Shown piece after piece: positions 48,464-57,229 of a DNA stretch of 64,000 nt (positions within the stretch are counted from its first letter, which is position 1; every line of letters begins with the position of its first letter). The notes under the pieces were generated by a model. It saw nothing but the letters and a program-made list of their open reading frames with translations, was not told the origin of the DNA and ran no database searches. The stretch is from PALSA-505 sp963762615 (GTDB taxonomy: Bacteria > Actinomycetota > Actinomycetes > Streptosporangiales > Streptosporangiaceae), in assembly GCA_963762615.1 (NCBI GenBank), contig CAVXLG010000012.1:186001-250000 (forward strand), read 5' to 3'. The translations under genes and the position numbers were made by a program.

Positions 48464-49122
48464 CCTCGGGCAAAATCGGCACCGGGACCGGTGCTTCCCT
48501 GGTTGCCCAGGCGGGCTTGCGTCTTAGGCCCGCACAAGATTCCCGCGTCACTAGTACTCCAGCCGGTGCGTCCAGAGATCATGGAGGTGGTTGTCCAGCG
48601 ATCATGACCTGATCAGAAGCTCGTCGTCGCCTGCCGGTGAAAGTCCGGTCCGGGTAATCGCCAGGGAGCCCGGTAGCAGGCTGGCGGTCTGGCCTGGAAA
48701 CGGGCCGGGCTGGAGCCCAGCGTCGAAAGCCCTTGTGGGGGAGCAACTGAACGGTCCGTAGCGGAAGCGAAGCCTGCCGCGTCGTTAGACACCGAAGAGA
48801 GTGCCGAGCCGGGCGGCTCACGGCGAAGGCCATGGAAGCGGTGAAGATCCTGGAATTGCAGCCGCGAGGGACTCTCCGGCGTAAGAGGGCGCGGAACGTT
48901 CAGATGGTGGCGGCGGGAACTGGAGAGGCCCTCCCCGGCCGGAGCGTGCTGCGGGCTGGCGCGGAAGACGTCGTTCTATAACCGGTGCGGAGCCGGGAAG
49001 TGGGCGGCGGCCGGGAGGGAGTCGGAGGCGGCCGTAGTACTGGTCGAGCCGCAGGACAACACAACCTGCGGTGAGGGAAGGGCCGCTGCTTCGTTCACGC
49101 GCACGCTGGGAGCTGCTGACTG

Positions 49123-50490
49123 GTGAGTGCCGGTATTTCGGCTAGGTCCACCCTGGCGGCTGTCCGTGGGGACAGAGTCAGAGCCTTGCAGCATGTGCTT
49201 TACCGGGCGGCCAAGGCCGACCCGGCACGACGGTTCCATGCGCTGTTCGACAAGGTCTGCCGCAGGGATGTGCTGGACAGGGCGTGGGAGGATGTGCGCC
49301 GCAACCGCGGCGCTGCTGGCATTGACCGTGTCAGCCTGGCGGACGCCGAGGAGTACGGGGTGTCCCGGCTGCTCGGTGAGCTGGCCGCGGAACTGAAGGA
49401 GGGGCGGTACCGGCCGCTGCCGGCCCGGCGGGTGTTCATCCCCAAGCCGGGTTCTGATGAGCAGAGGCCGCTGTCGATTCCTGCTGTCCGCGACCGGGTC
49501 GTGCAGGCTGCCGCGAAGATCGTGCTCGAGCCGGTCTTCGAGGCGGACTTCGTGCCGTGCAGTTTCGGGTTCCGCCCGGGCCGCTCGGCGCACGATGCCC
49601 TGCAGGTACTCATCGATGAGTCCTGGCGGGGCCGCCGCTGGGTGGTGGAAACCGACATCGCCGACTGCTTTTCGGCGATCCCGCATGACAAGTTGATGCA
49701 GGCCATCGAGGAACGCGTCTGCGACCGGGCCGTCCTGGCCCTGATCCGCACGCTGCTGCGGGCCGGGGTGATGGAAGGCGGGTCGCTGCGGCGCAGCACG
49801 GCTGGTACCCCGCAAGGTGGCCCATTGTCGCCGGTGCTCTGTAACGCCTACCTGCACCGGCTGGACCGGGCATGGCAGGCGGCCGAGCACGGGGTGCTGG
49901 TCCGCTACGTCGACGACGCGGTGGTGATGTGCGACACCAGGGGACAGGCGGAGGCCGCGCTCGCGCGGCTTACCAGCCTGCTGGCCGGGCTTGGGCTGGA
50001 GCCCAAGGCGGCCAAGACCCGCATCGTGGAGCTGGCCGAAGGGAACCCGGGGTTTGACTTCCTCGGGTTTCATCATCGGCTGGTACGCGGGCGGACCCCG
50101 AAGTCGGCGCACCTGACGTTCCTCGCCCGCTGGCCCTCACGCAAGGCGGCCCAGCAGGCCCGCGACCGGATCCGGGAGATCACCGGCCGGGAGCGGCTGC
50201 TGGTGCCGGCCGAGGTCATCGTCACGGAACTGAACATGTTCCTGCGCGGCTGGGCCGGGTACTTCCGCTACGGAAACTCGGCCCGGGTCCTCGGCCAGGT
50301 CGGGAACTACGCCCTCTGGCGGCTCGGGCTGTGGTTGTCCAAGAGGGGCAACCGGCGGCACGGCTGGCGGTGGGGCGTAACCCAGGTGCTGCTATCGCCA
50401 GACCACCTGGGCCTGGCCAGCCTCCATCGAACCGTCATCCCGCCCCGGCCCTACCGGGACTGGCGCGGGAAAGCCGAATGCCGCCGGTGA
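49123..50490 (+). CDS. ltrA: Group II intron reverse transcriptase / maturase
   Basis: 455-aa intron-encoded protein. Reverse transcriptase domain: YRPLPARRVFIPKPGSDEQR, SFGFRPGRSAHDALQVLIDE, TPQGGPLSPVLCNAYLHRLD, and the catalytic YVDD at residues 262-265. A thumb/maturase segment follows (LVPAEVIVTELNMFLRGWAG then YFRYGNS). It ends shortly after, so no HNH endonuclease domain is present. Such RT-maturases splice the intron and prime retrohoming. GTG 49123 has GGGAG about 11 nt upstream. Confidence 0.9.
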   Translation: MSAGISARSTLAAVRGDRVRALQHVLYRAAKADPARRFHALFDKVCRRDVLDRAWEDVRRNRGAAGIDRVSLADAEEYGVSRLLGELAAELKEGRYRPLPARRVFIPKPGSDEQRPLSIPAVRDRVVQAAAKIVLEPVFEADFVPCSFGFRPGRSAHDALQVLIDESWRGRRWVVETDIADCFSAIPHDKLMQAIEERVCDRAVLALIRTLLRAGVMEGGSLRRSTAGTPQGGPLSPVLCNAYLHRLDRAWQAAEHGVLVRYVDDAVVMCDTRGQAEAALARLTSLLAGLGLEPKAAKTRIVELAEGNPGFDFLGFHHRLVRGRTPKSAHLTFLARWPSRKAAQQARDRIREITGRERLLVPAEVIVTELNMFLRGWAGYFRYGNSARVLGQVGNYALWRLGLWLSKRGNRRHGWRWGVTQVLLSPDHLGLASLHRTVIPPRPYRDWRGKAECRR

Positions 50491-50501
50491 AGAACGTCGG
50501 T

Positions 50502-50534
50502 AAGCCGTGTGCGGGAGAACCGCATGCACGGTTT
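50502..50534 (+). ncRNA. Group II intron domain V
   Basis: AAGCCGTGTGCGGGAGAACC and CGCATGCACGGTTT pair to form a 33-nt hairpin with GAGA tetraloop, 2-nt bulge and AGC catalytic triad. This is the catalytic core of group II introns. Confidence 0.8.
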
Positions 50535-50603
50535 GACGGGCGGGGACTGGAAACGGGGCCGTGATCAGCGGAAACCGCGCCAGTCCCCGACCCTCCTAGA
50601 TCG

Positions 50604-51932
50604 TTATGTTGCATGGTCTTGGGTTATTTGCCGCTGGTAGTGGCAGGTCCGGGCGCGGTGCTGGTGGCGGCGTCGCCAGTGTGACCAGCGGAGGCGGTGC
50701 CCGGCGTCGCGGCCCGGTGGGGCAGTCACTGCGGCGAGGAGGTGGGCGATCTCGTTGCGGGTCAGAGGGATCTGCCCGGCCGCGGCCGGGCCGCGGGCGG
50801 ATTCGATGGCGGCGGCGATGGTGAGGACGGCGGCGCCGAGCATGGCCAGGGTGACCCACCGGTACCAGGAGTTCCAGCCGCGCACCTGGTGCTCATCCAG
50901 GCCGGTCAGGCCCTTGCCGGCCTGGAAGTTCTCCTCGATCGTCCAGCGAAGCCCGGCGACCTTGACCAGGGCGGCGAGCGTGACCCGCTGCGGGGAGTAG
51001 CAGTGGTAGAAGGCCAGTTCCCCGGTGCTTCGGTTCCGGCGGATTAGCAGGCACCGGTGTCCGGGGCCAGGGTTGCTGATGGTGACCCAGGCCCAGTCGT
51101 ACCACCGGTGTCCCTTGGCACTATCACCTGCCGATAGCCGCTGCCAGGCACGCCTGGGCAGCCGCGCGGCGAGCTCATCGGCGCGGACGGTGCGGCCGAC
51201 CCCGGCGGGGACACGGTGATCGCGCGCGACGGCCAGCACATAGGCGATGTGCTGCTGCTCCAGCCAGGTGCGCAGCGGCCCGTTATCCCCATAGGCCTCG
51301 TCGGCGGCCACCCAGGCAAACGGCACCCGCGCGCTGACGGCCCGCTCGATCATCAGCCTGGCCAGCTGCGGCTTGGTCGCGAACGCCGCGTGTCCAGGAA
51401 TCCCGGCCGCCTCGCAGCGGCCCGGGTCACCGGTCCAGGACTTCGGCAGGTACAGCTCCCGGTCAATCAGCGCGTGCCCGCGCGGGGCAGCATAGCCAAG
51501 GTAGACCGCGACCTGGGCGTTCTCGATCCGGCCCGCGGTGCCGGTGTACTGCCGCTGCACCCCCGGCGTGGCGGTGCCTTTCTTCACGTCCCCCGTCTCA
51601 TCCACCACCAGCACCGCGCCGGGATCACCCAGCTGCTCCACGACGTAACTGCGCACGTCGTCGCGGACCCCGTCGGCGTCCCACCGGGCCCGGGACAGCA
51701 GGTGCTGCATCCCGTCCGGAGTCCGGTCCCCGGCATGCTCGGCGATCGTCCAGCAGTTCTTGCGCGGCAGCTCGGCCAGCAGGCCCAGCACGAACGCCCG
51801 GGCCCGGCGCCGCGGCTCCACCCGGCTGAACCGGGCACCGGCCCGGGTCATCAGCTCATCGAATGTCCCCAGCCAGCGGCCAGGGTCTACGCTGGGGCCA
51901 GCGGCCGCCAGAAGATCATCGCGAGTCATCAC
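50604..51932 (-). CDS. IS701-family transposase
   Basis: 442-aa DDE transposase, full length for IS701. Blocks seen: LRKNCWTIAEHAGDRTPDGM-like ELPRKNCWTIAEHAGDRTPD, VLVVDETGDVKKGTATPGVQ (first catalytic D), PFAWVAADEAYGDNGPLRTW (second D), and LRWTIEENFQAGKGLTGLDE (E). ATG 51932 faces the MazF-like gene. No clear terminal inverted repeats were found; its stop lies about 7 bp from the intron 3' end. Confidence 0.87.
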   Translation of the reverse strand: MMTRDDLLAAAGPSVDPGRWLGTFDELMTRAGARFSRVEPRRRARAFVLGLLAELPRKNCWTIAEHAGDRTPDGMQHLLSRARWDADGVRDDVRSYVVEQLGDPGAVLVVDETGDVKKGTATPGVQRQYTGTAGRIENAQVAVYLGYAAPRGHALIDRELYLPKSWTGDPGRCEAAGIPGHAAFATKPQLARLMIERAVSARVPFAWVAADEAYGDNGPLRTWLEQQHIAYVLAVARDHRVPAGVGRTVRADELAARLPRRAWQRLSAGDSAKGHRWYDWAWVTISNPGPGHRCLLIRRNRSTGELAFYHCYSPQRVTLAALVKVAGLRWTIEENFQAGKGLTGLDEHQVRGWNSWYRWVTLAMLGAAVLTIAAAIESARGPAAAGQIPLTRNEIAHLLAAVTAPPGRDAGHRLRWSHWRRRHQHRARTCHYQRQITQDHAT

Positions 51933-52073
51933 AAACCCAGATGATCAGACAGCGGCCGCCCCGTCTCCGGTACCGGCACCCAAGATCTACGGCCCGGGCG
52001 GCAGGCAGGGCTGCATCACGTCCAGCCGCGGCCGGGGTAGCATCCGCCTGCCATCTCACACCCAGGAGCACAC

Positions 52074-52583
52074 ATGCGACGAGGCGAGGTCTGGTGGGTC
52101 GAGTTCGACGAGCGACGGCCTGTCGTGCTGCTGTCGGAAGACGAGCCATCCGGGTTCCGGGCGATGCAGGTCGTCGCTCCAGCGGATACCGACATCTCCG
52201 GCCTGGGAATCGAGGTGGCAGTCGGCGTCCCGGAAGGACTGCCCTTTGAAGGCGTGCTGCGGTTCGCGTTCCCGTGGCCGGGCTTTACCCCGTGCACCTG
52301 GCTGACTACCCTGAGCCGGGACGACCTGATCGAGCGGGCAGGCGCAGTGTCCACCGCCAAGCTCAGCGAGATCGACGACGCACTGCGTGCCAGCGAGCAA
52401 AGGCCGGAGTGGACCCCGGCCGCGGCGGCCAGGCTCAGCGAGATTAAGGATTCCCTCCGTCGGCGGACTCAGGCAGACGGAGAAGGAACGGACGCCCACG
52501 CTGACGAAGGTCGATCTCGTCCGCACGACCGACGGTCCGCGGCGCCCCAGCAACAAGATCACGATCTACGGCTGGAGTACTAG
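52074..52583 (+). CDS. MazF/PemK-like protein
   Basis: 169 aa. The N-terminal part MRRGEVWWVEFDERRPVVLL is the PemK/MazF opening, with APADTDISGLGIEVAVGVPE and TLSRDDLIERAGAVSTAKLS further on. MazF endoribonucleases cut mRNA, but here the usual PRPVV and K/R active-site pattern is only partly kept, and no antitoxin gene is seen next to it, so activity is uncertain. The C-terminal 40 residues look unusually charged, possibly a 3' reading-frame artefact. Confidence 0.68.
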   Translation: MRRGEVWWVEFDERRPVVLLSEDEPSGFRAMQVVAPADTDISGLGIEVAVGVPEGLPFEGVLRFAFPWPGFTPCTWLTTLSRDDLIERAGAVSTAKLSEIDDALRASEQRPEWTPAAAARLSEIKDSLRRRTQADGEGTDAHADEGRSRPHDRRSAAPQQQDHDLRLEY

Positions 52584-52660
52584 GCACGGAAACAGGCAGC
52601 CTGAGAATGCGCGGAAATCCTGCTGCGTAAGCCTGAATCCAACGGCACTCAGGTGCGCAC

Positions 52661-54392
52661 TAAGCCTCAATCCACCGCCCGAATTTAGGTGATGGCGTTC
52701 TGCTGACGGATCCAGCTGACGTGATCTTGATGGTGGCGGCGGGCGTGGCTTTCCTGCCGCTTGCTGTTCTGCGGCTTGTCCACAGGTCGTTGCCGGGGAT
52801 GCTGGCTGGCGGATTGCCGGGTGGCCGCTGGGGCTGCGGAGCGCGTGACCGGGTCTGGGCGGGTCAGGCCGCGGCGGCGGGCGGGCCGCAGGCGGCCTCG
52901 AAGAGCTTCATCCATCCGGTCTCGCGGTGCCAGCCTTCGGGCAGGTGCAGGGTGAGGTGGCCGCGGCCGTGGCGGGCGGTGCGGGCGGCGACGTCGATGA
53001 GGTCGCGGCGCAGCGTGGCCCCTCTGGCCTTGGCGCAGGCGAGGCTGGTCAGGGCACCGGCGGCGCGCAGCAGGTTGTGGCTGATGGCGGCGAGGGCAAG
53101 CCAGGCTGCATTCGCGGGAAACGAGCCGGAGGGCAGATGAGCGAGAGGACCGTCGGTCCAGTCCGCGAAGACCTGCCCGGCCACGGCATGGTCCCTGTGA
53201 TCGCCTTCGGCCTGAAGCATCACGAACGGGGTGTCGGTGAACACGGCGTGGTAGCGCCAGAGGGGGAATAGTTCGTCCTGGCCTGCGGCGGCCTTACGAT
53301 TCTGGTCGCGGACCCGGCGGACGATCAGCCGGGCGGTGATGGCCTTGTTCTTCTTCGAGGTGAATGCGGTGTAGGGGATTTCGGCGACCTGGGCGTCGGA
53401 GACCCAGCAGCGCAGCTGGTCATCCCAGATGGCCCGGGGGTAGTTGACGGGGGTCCAGGCATCCTCGCCGATGGCGGCGATCGCCGCCTGGACGTGCGGG
53501 TTCATCTGCACGGTGACCGAGAAGAACGCCCCGGCCGCGCGCACGGCGCCGGTGAACGCCGCGCAGTAGAACGCCGAGTCGGCCCGCACCACCAGCGTCC
53601 CGGTGCACCCGGTGGCGCGGGCGGCGGCGACCGCTTCGGCAGCAAGGGACGCGGCGCCGCGGGCGGAGTTCGCGTTGCCGCCGCGCAGCCGGGTGGCGGC
53701 GATCACCGGGGCGGCAAGCGGCGTGCTGATGGTGGCGGCTAGCGCGTTCAGCCCGCGGACCAGCAGGCTCTTGCCCTGGATCTTGGTATGGCCGAACGCC
53801 GCGCCCTGCTTCTTGTGCCCGTAGATCCGCTTTTGCATCGAGTCAATGCCGGTGAATGCAAGCACGTCCGCCCCGGGCAGCAGCGGTGTGCGGCGGGCCA
53901 GCTCGGCCAGCAGCAGCCGGCTCACCTTCCCCAGCTGGAGCACGTTCCCCCAGGTGAACGAGCGCAGGAACGAGCCCAGCGTGGACGGCGCCCGGACCCC
54001 GCCGAACAGCGCCGGCATCGCCCCGTGCCGCAGCAGGTCCAGGTCATCGATGCTGTCCGCCCCCGCGATCATGCCGGCCACCAGGCAGGGCACCTTCAGG
54101 TGCGGGTTCACCCCGCACCCGTCAGCGATGGCCACGTGCTCACCGGCCAGCGCGGCCAGGCCCGCTCGCTGGGCCAGCGCCATCACCGGCACCAGGCCCG
54201 CCCGCGACACGAGATTCGGGTCATCAAACGACGCATGGATCTTGGCCAGCTCATGCAACAATCGCACTTGACAGGTGCTCCTTCGGACCAGGTGATGGAA
54301 GCTTTAGCAACTCCCATCGTCCCTGGTCAAGGGGCACCTTTCGCGTCGACGCGCCGCACTCGGCCGCTATTTACGCGGTGGATTGAGGCTAA
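52661..54392 (-). mobile_element. IS1380-family insertion sequence
   Basis: Terminal inverted repeats: AGCCTCAATCCACCGC at 52663-52678 and its exact complement at 54375-54390, plus partial extension on both sides. It encloses one transposase gene. The total of about 1.73 kb fits IS1380. Its right end lies about 19 bp before the second 221-bp direct repeat. Confidence 0.83.
52864..54267 (-). CDS. IS1380-family transposase
   Basis: 467-aa DDE transposase. Blocks: AGMIAGADSIDDLDLLRHGA, ADVLAFTGIDSMQKRIYGHK (first D), RADSAFYCAAFTGAVRAAGA (second D), and LPEGWHRETGWMKLFEAACG at the C-terminus. Length and blocks match IS1380 family. ATG 54267; the gene is intact. Confidence 0.87.
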   Translation of the reverse strand: MRLLHELAKIHASFDDPNLVSRAGLVPVMALAQRAGLAALAGEHVAIADGCGVNPHLKVPCLVAGMIAGADSIDDLDLLRHGAMPALFGGVRAPSTLGSFLRSFTWGNVLQLGKVSRLLLAELARRTPLLPGADVLAFTGIDSMQKRIYGHKKQGAAFGHTKIQGKSLLVRGLNALAATISTPLAAPVIAATRLRGGNANSARGAASLAAEAVAAARATGCTGTLVVRADSAFYCAAFTGAVRAAGAFFSVTVQMNPHVQAAIAAIGEDAWTPVNYPRAIWDDQLRCWVSDAQVAEIPYTAFTSKKNKAITARLIVRRVRDQNRKAAAGQDELFPLWRYHAVFTDTPFVMLQAEGDHRDHAVAGQVFADWTDGPLAHLPSGSFPANAAWLALAAISHNLLRAAGALTSLACAKARGATLRRDLIDVAARTARHGRGHLTLHLPEGWHRETGWMKLFEAACGPPAAAA

Positions 54393-54408
54393 GTCGGCCC
54401 AACTCAGG

Positions 54409-54629
54409 ACCGGGCGATGTTCAGCAGCGGATGCCCGCGAGCAGGCGGGGCCGGGCGATGGATCGGCGCAGGCCGGGAGTGACGCACCAGCCGCGCATCA
54501 CTGTCGCCAGCTCGGCTCGGAGTCAGTGCGTGACGGACAGCCGGCAGGACACGCCCGGTTCCGCGGCGCCCATGCCCGCCGCGCGAACGCCTGCCTCGCG
54601 CGGAACCCGCAGCCAGCAGGCCGATTGAC
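54409..54629. repeat. 221-bp direct repeat, right copy
   Basis: Same orientation and length as 47195-47415, with only a handful of substitutions visible (e.g. GGATGCCCGCGAGCAGGCGGG against GGACGCCCGCGAGCCGGCCGG). No gene with start signals. Confidence 0.85.
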
Positions 54630-54907
54630 AGGCTCGGTGGTTGTCCATGTTAGCCCGCTGCACAGTCTGGGCATGCCGATCCGGCGTTTCGCTCCCGCGC
54701 GCACCCTCACGCTCCGTGACCGCGGTTCCACGTTGGTGACGCGCGCTCAGTCGCCGCTCTGCGCGCGTGCCCCTGTCCGGCAGAGGGTTGTCGTGCCACA
54801 CCGAACGAGATGATCTGCACCATGAGGTGCCGTCTTCGCGTCCATGCCGGAGGATGTGACCTGAATGGCGCTGGCGGCCGGTCCCGGCTGGATCTGTGGA
54901 GGGCTGA
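54630..54907. other. 278-bp intergenic region, nothing recognised
   Basis: No gene or obvious hairpin. It must contain the amidohydrolase promoter. Confidence 0.35.
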
Positions 54908-56581
54908 ATGGTGGATGTGCTGCTGACGGACGCGCACATCGTCACGATGACGGCCGGCGCGGGGTCATCCCGGTCAATGCTGGTCCGGGATGACCGGATC
55001 GCGGCGGTCGGGCCGGCCGGGCGGGTGCACGCGGCGGCAGCACCGGGCGCGCGGGTAGTGCGGCTGGAGGGGGCGGCCGTCATTCCGGGGCTGATCGACG
55101 CGCATTGCCACCTGTGCGACGTGGGCTACCTGGCGTCGGGTGCGGACTGCAGCCAGCCGGCGGCGCGGGATATTCCGGCGGTCCTGGCGCGGTTGCGGGA
55201 CGCGGCCGCCCGGACGCCGGAGGGGTCGTGGGTGACTGGCAGCGGGTATGTGGAGTACAAGCTCCGCGAGGGCCGGCATCCCACCCGCGCCGACCTCGAC
55301 ACCGCGGTGCCGGGCCGGCCGGCCATCTTGTTCCACACCTCGCTGCACGCCTGCGTGCTGAACACGCCGGCGCTGCGGGAGGCCGGGCTCGAGGATCGGC
55401 AGCCTGACCCGCCAGGCGGCCGTTTCGGGCGGGACCGCGAGGGGCGGCTGGACGGGGTGGTCTACGAGGGACCGACGTTCACCATGCTGTGGGGTGGGCT
55501 GCGGCGGGACATGCAGCGGATGAGCGCGGTTCAGCGGGCCGCTCTGGTGGCCCGGGCGGGGCAGCATTTCGCGGCCATGGGCGTCACCGCGGCATGCGAT
55601 GCGGATACCCGCCGCGCCTCGCTGGCCGCCTACGCCGAGGCCGACGAGCAGGGCGTGCTCGGCGTGCGGATCGCCGGGCTGGTGGTGCACGACGAGGCGG
55701 ACTGGCTGCTTGGGTCCGGGCTGCGGGGGCGCCGCTCAACGCGGCTGGCCGCTGACTCGGTGAAGATCTGGGCCGACGGCGGGATGAGCAGCCGCACCGC
55801 GGCCATCCATGGCAGCTACCCGGTCCCGCCCTACGGCTCGGGGATCATGTACTTCGCGCCGGACGAGCTGACCGCGATGGTGGCCGAGCTCGACGTCCAC
55901 GGGCTGCAGGTGTGCATCCACGCCCAGGGGGACCGGGCGATCGAGACCGTGCTGGACACCTACGCCACGGTCCTGGGCAGCCGCTCGGGGAACCCGCTGC
56001 GGCACCGGATCGAGCATGGCGGATCAATGTTCGCGCCGCTGGCGGCCCGGGCCGCGTCGCTGGGGATCGTGGTGGCCGCCCAGCCCGGGATGCTGTCCAG
56101 CCTCGGTGACGGGTTCGCCGAGGCGTTCCCGGAGCGGGCCGATGAACTGTACGCATACGCGTCGTGGCGGCGAATAGGGATCCGCGTCGCAGGGTCCTCC
56201 GACGCGCCGGTGATCACCGCTGACCCGCTGGTGGGGATCCGGGATGCGGTGCTGCGCCGCACAGGCAGCGGGCGCGTGCTGGGGCCGGGCGAGCGGCTGG
56301 CCGTGCGAGACGCGCTCGCCATGTACACCGCCGAAGCCGCGTTCGCCATGCACCGGGAACGCGACATCGGGTCGCTGCATCCGGGCAAGCTCGCCGACTT
56401 CGTGATCCTGGACCGCTGCCCGCTGGACACCGAGCCAGAGCAGGTCGCGGACATCCGGGTACTGGCGACGGTCGTCGGCGGGCAACCCGTATTCCAGGCA
56501 AGCGATTCACCCCTCCAGCTATGCCCGGAGAAACCGTCACCGAAGGTCCGGCAGGCTTCGAAGTTGCGCACGGACGGCTGA
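54908..56581 (+). CDS. YtcJ-type amidohydrolase
   Basis: 557-aa amidohydrolase-superfamily protein. N-terminal beta-sandwich VDVLLTDAHIVTM; metal site PGLIDAHCHLCDVG; YEGPTFTMLWGGL; KIWADGGMSSRTAAIHGSYP; CIHAQGDRAIETVLD; HRIEHGGSMF; GSSDAPVITADPLVGIRDAV; PGKLADFVILDRCPLDTEPE. These match YtcJ-like N-substituted-amide hydrolases. Substrate unknown. ATG 54908 has GGAGGG 5 nt upstream. The 3' end lies 40 bp from a tRNA-Ser fragment. Confidence 0.88.
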   Translation: MVDVLLTDAHIVTMTAGAGSSRSMLVRDDRIAAVGPAGRVHAAAAPGARVVRLEGAAVIPGLIDAHCHLCDVGYLASGADCSQPAARDIPAVLARLRDAAARTPEGSWVTGSGYVEYKLREGRHPTRADLDTAVPGRPAILFHTSLHACVLNTPALREAGLEDRQPDPPGGRFGRDREGRLDGVVYEGPTFTMLWGGLRRDMQRMSAVQRAALVARAGQHFAAMGVTAACDADTRRASLAAYAEADEQGVLGVRIAGLVVHDEADWLLGSGLRGRRSTRLAADSVKIWADGGMSSRTAAIHGSYPVPPYGSGIMYFAPDELTAMVAELDVHGLQVCIHAQGDRAIETVLDTYATVLGSRSGNPLRHRIEHGGSMFAPLAARAASLGIVVAAQPGMLSSLGDGFAEAFPERADELYAYASWRRIGIRVAGSSDAPVITADPLVGIRDAVLRRTGSGRVLGPGERLAVRDALAMYTAEAAFAMHRERDIGSLHPGKLADFVILDRCPLDTEPEQVADIRVLATVVGGQPVFQASDSPLQLCPEKPSPKVRQASKLRTDG

Positions 56582-56620
56582 ACAGCTCGTTCGGGGGATT
56601 GTGTATTGCCTGGTCAGAGG

Positions 56621-56677
56621 TGGCGGAGGATGCGAGATTCGAACTCGCGAGGGCTTGCACCCAACACGCTTTCCAAC
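56621..56677 (-). tRNA. 3' fragment of tRNA-Ser(GGA): probable attachment-site scar
   Basis: On the minus strand, TTGGAAAGCGTGTTGGGTGC, then CAAGCCCTCGCGAGTTCGAA, then TCTCGCATCCTCCGCCA is the anticodon loop (GGA), variable arm, T-arm (GTTCGAATC) and acceptor 3' half with CCA of a tRNA-Ser. The 5' half (D-arm) is missing: text before it does not pair with the anticodon stem. Integrative elements leave such tRNA 3' fragments at one junction. Confidence 0.72.
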
Positions 56678-56860
56678 AATGTCGGCCAGCGTTCACCGGC
56701 GTCCGCCGCCGTCCGCGAACTGCACAAACACCATCCGAGCGAACACTGGTGAACGGTCCCGGACGGGGGTGAGTGAGACAAGAACTGAGACAAGTGCCCT
56801 GCGCGGTTGTCGGCTGGGCTGAACATTTGGCGGCAACGCACGCGGCGGCGCCCGAGGCCT

Positions 56861-57229
56861 TTACAAGTTCGGCAGCAGGCCGATCCAGCGCTCACTCCCG
56901 CTCAGCCCGTCCGGGTGGTCGCGAAGTACGTTCTCGATCGCGGCAGCGACAGCAGCGATGGGGTTGCGGGTGCGTGTCCGTGTTGAGGGGAGCAGAATCA
57001 GGCCGACATGCACCCTGCCCTGGGCCAGCCACTCTGCCGCAAGCGGGCGGAAGTCTTTGACGTTGCTTGTGACCACGGCCCGGCCTTCGCTACATGCGAC
57101 CTCGAGGATGATCCGGTCGCTGCGCCCGACCAGGTCCTCGCGGTCGGCAACGGCGTCTACGTCATAGCCGGCCTGGCGCAGCAGGACCGCGATCTGCGGC
57201 GACAACTGCTCATCCAGAACGGCCCTCAC
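56861..57229 (-). CDS. PIN-like toxin of a type II TA pair (DUF5615)
   Basis: 122 aa: RAVLDEQLSPQIAVLLRQAG with early aspartate, ADREDLVGRSDRIILEVACS, and AVVTSNVKDFRPLAAEWLAQ, the DUF5615/PIN-like RNase fold. The GTG start overlaps the antitoxin stop (GTGA at 57226-57229), the usual antitoxin-then-toxin order for this class. Probable mRNA/tRNA cleavage, by family. Confidence 0.8.
   Translation of the reverse strand: MRAVLDEQLSPQIAVLLRQAGYDVDAVADREDLVGRSDRIILEVACSEGRAVVTSNVKDFRPLAAEWLAQGRVHVGLILLPSTRTRTRNPIAAVAAAIENVLRDHPDGLSGSERWIGLLPNL

Larger units (their letters stand above)
48567..50597 (+). mobile_element. Group II intron with internal reverse transcriptase
   Basis: The 5' end GTGCGTCC at 48567 is the usual group II start. 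Domain I-type text follows (GCCTGCCGGTGAAAGTCCGG near 48629, TCTGGCCTGGAAACGGGCC near 48690). Domain V, 50502-50534, is a 33-nt hairpin with the AGC triad (AAGCCGTG...), a GAGA loop and a two-base bulge. A large domain VI stem (GGGGACTGG / CCAGTCCCC) ends near 50595. Exact 3' end is ±5 nt. Total about 2.0 kb. Confidence 0.8.

Noticed and set aside
50590..51980. Complete IS701 inverted repeats
   Set aside because: The two ends share only GATC plus scattered bases by eye, so only the transposase gene is annotated.
56621..56677. Functional tRNA-Ser gene
   Set aside because: The D-arm and 5' acceptor strand are absent, so no complete tRNA can form.
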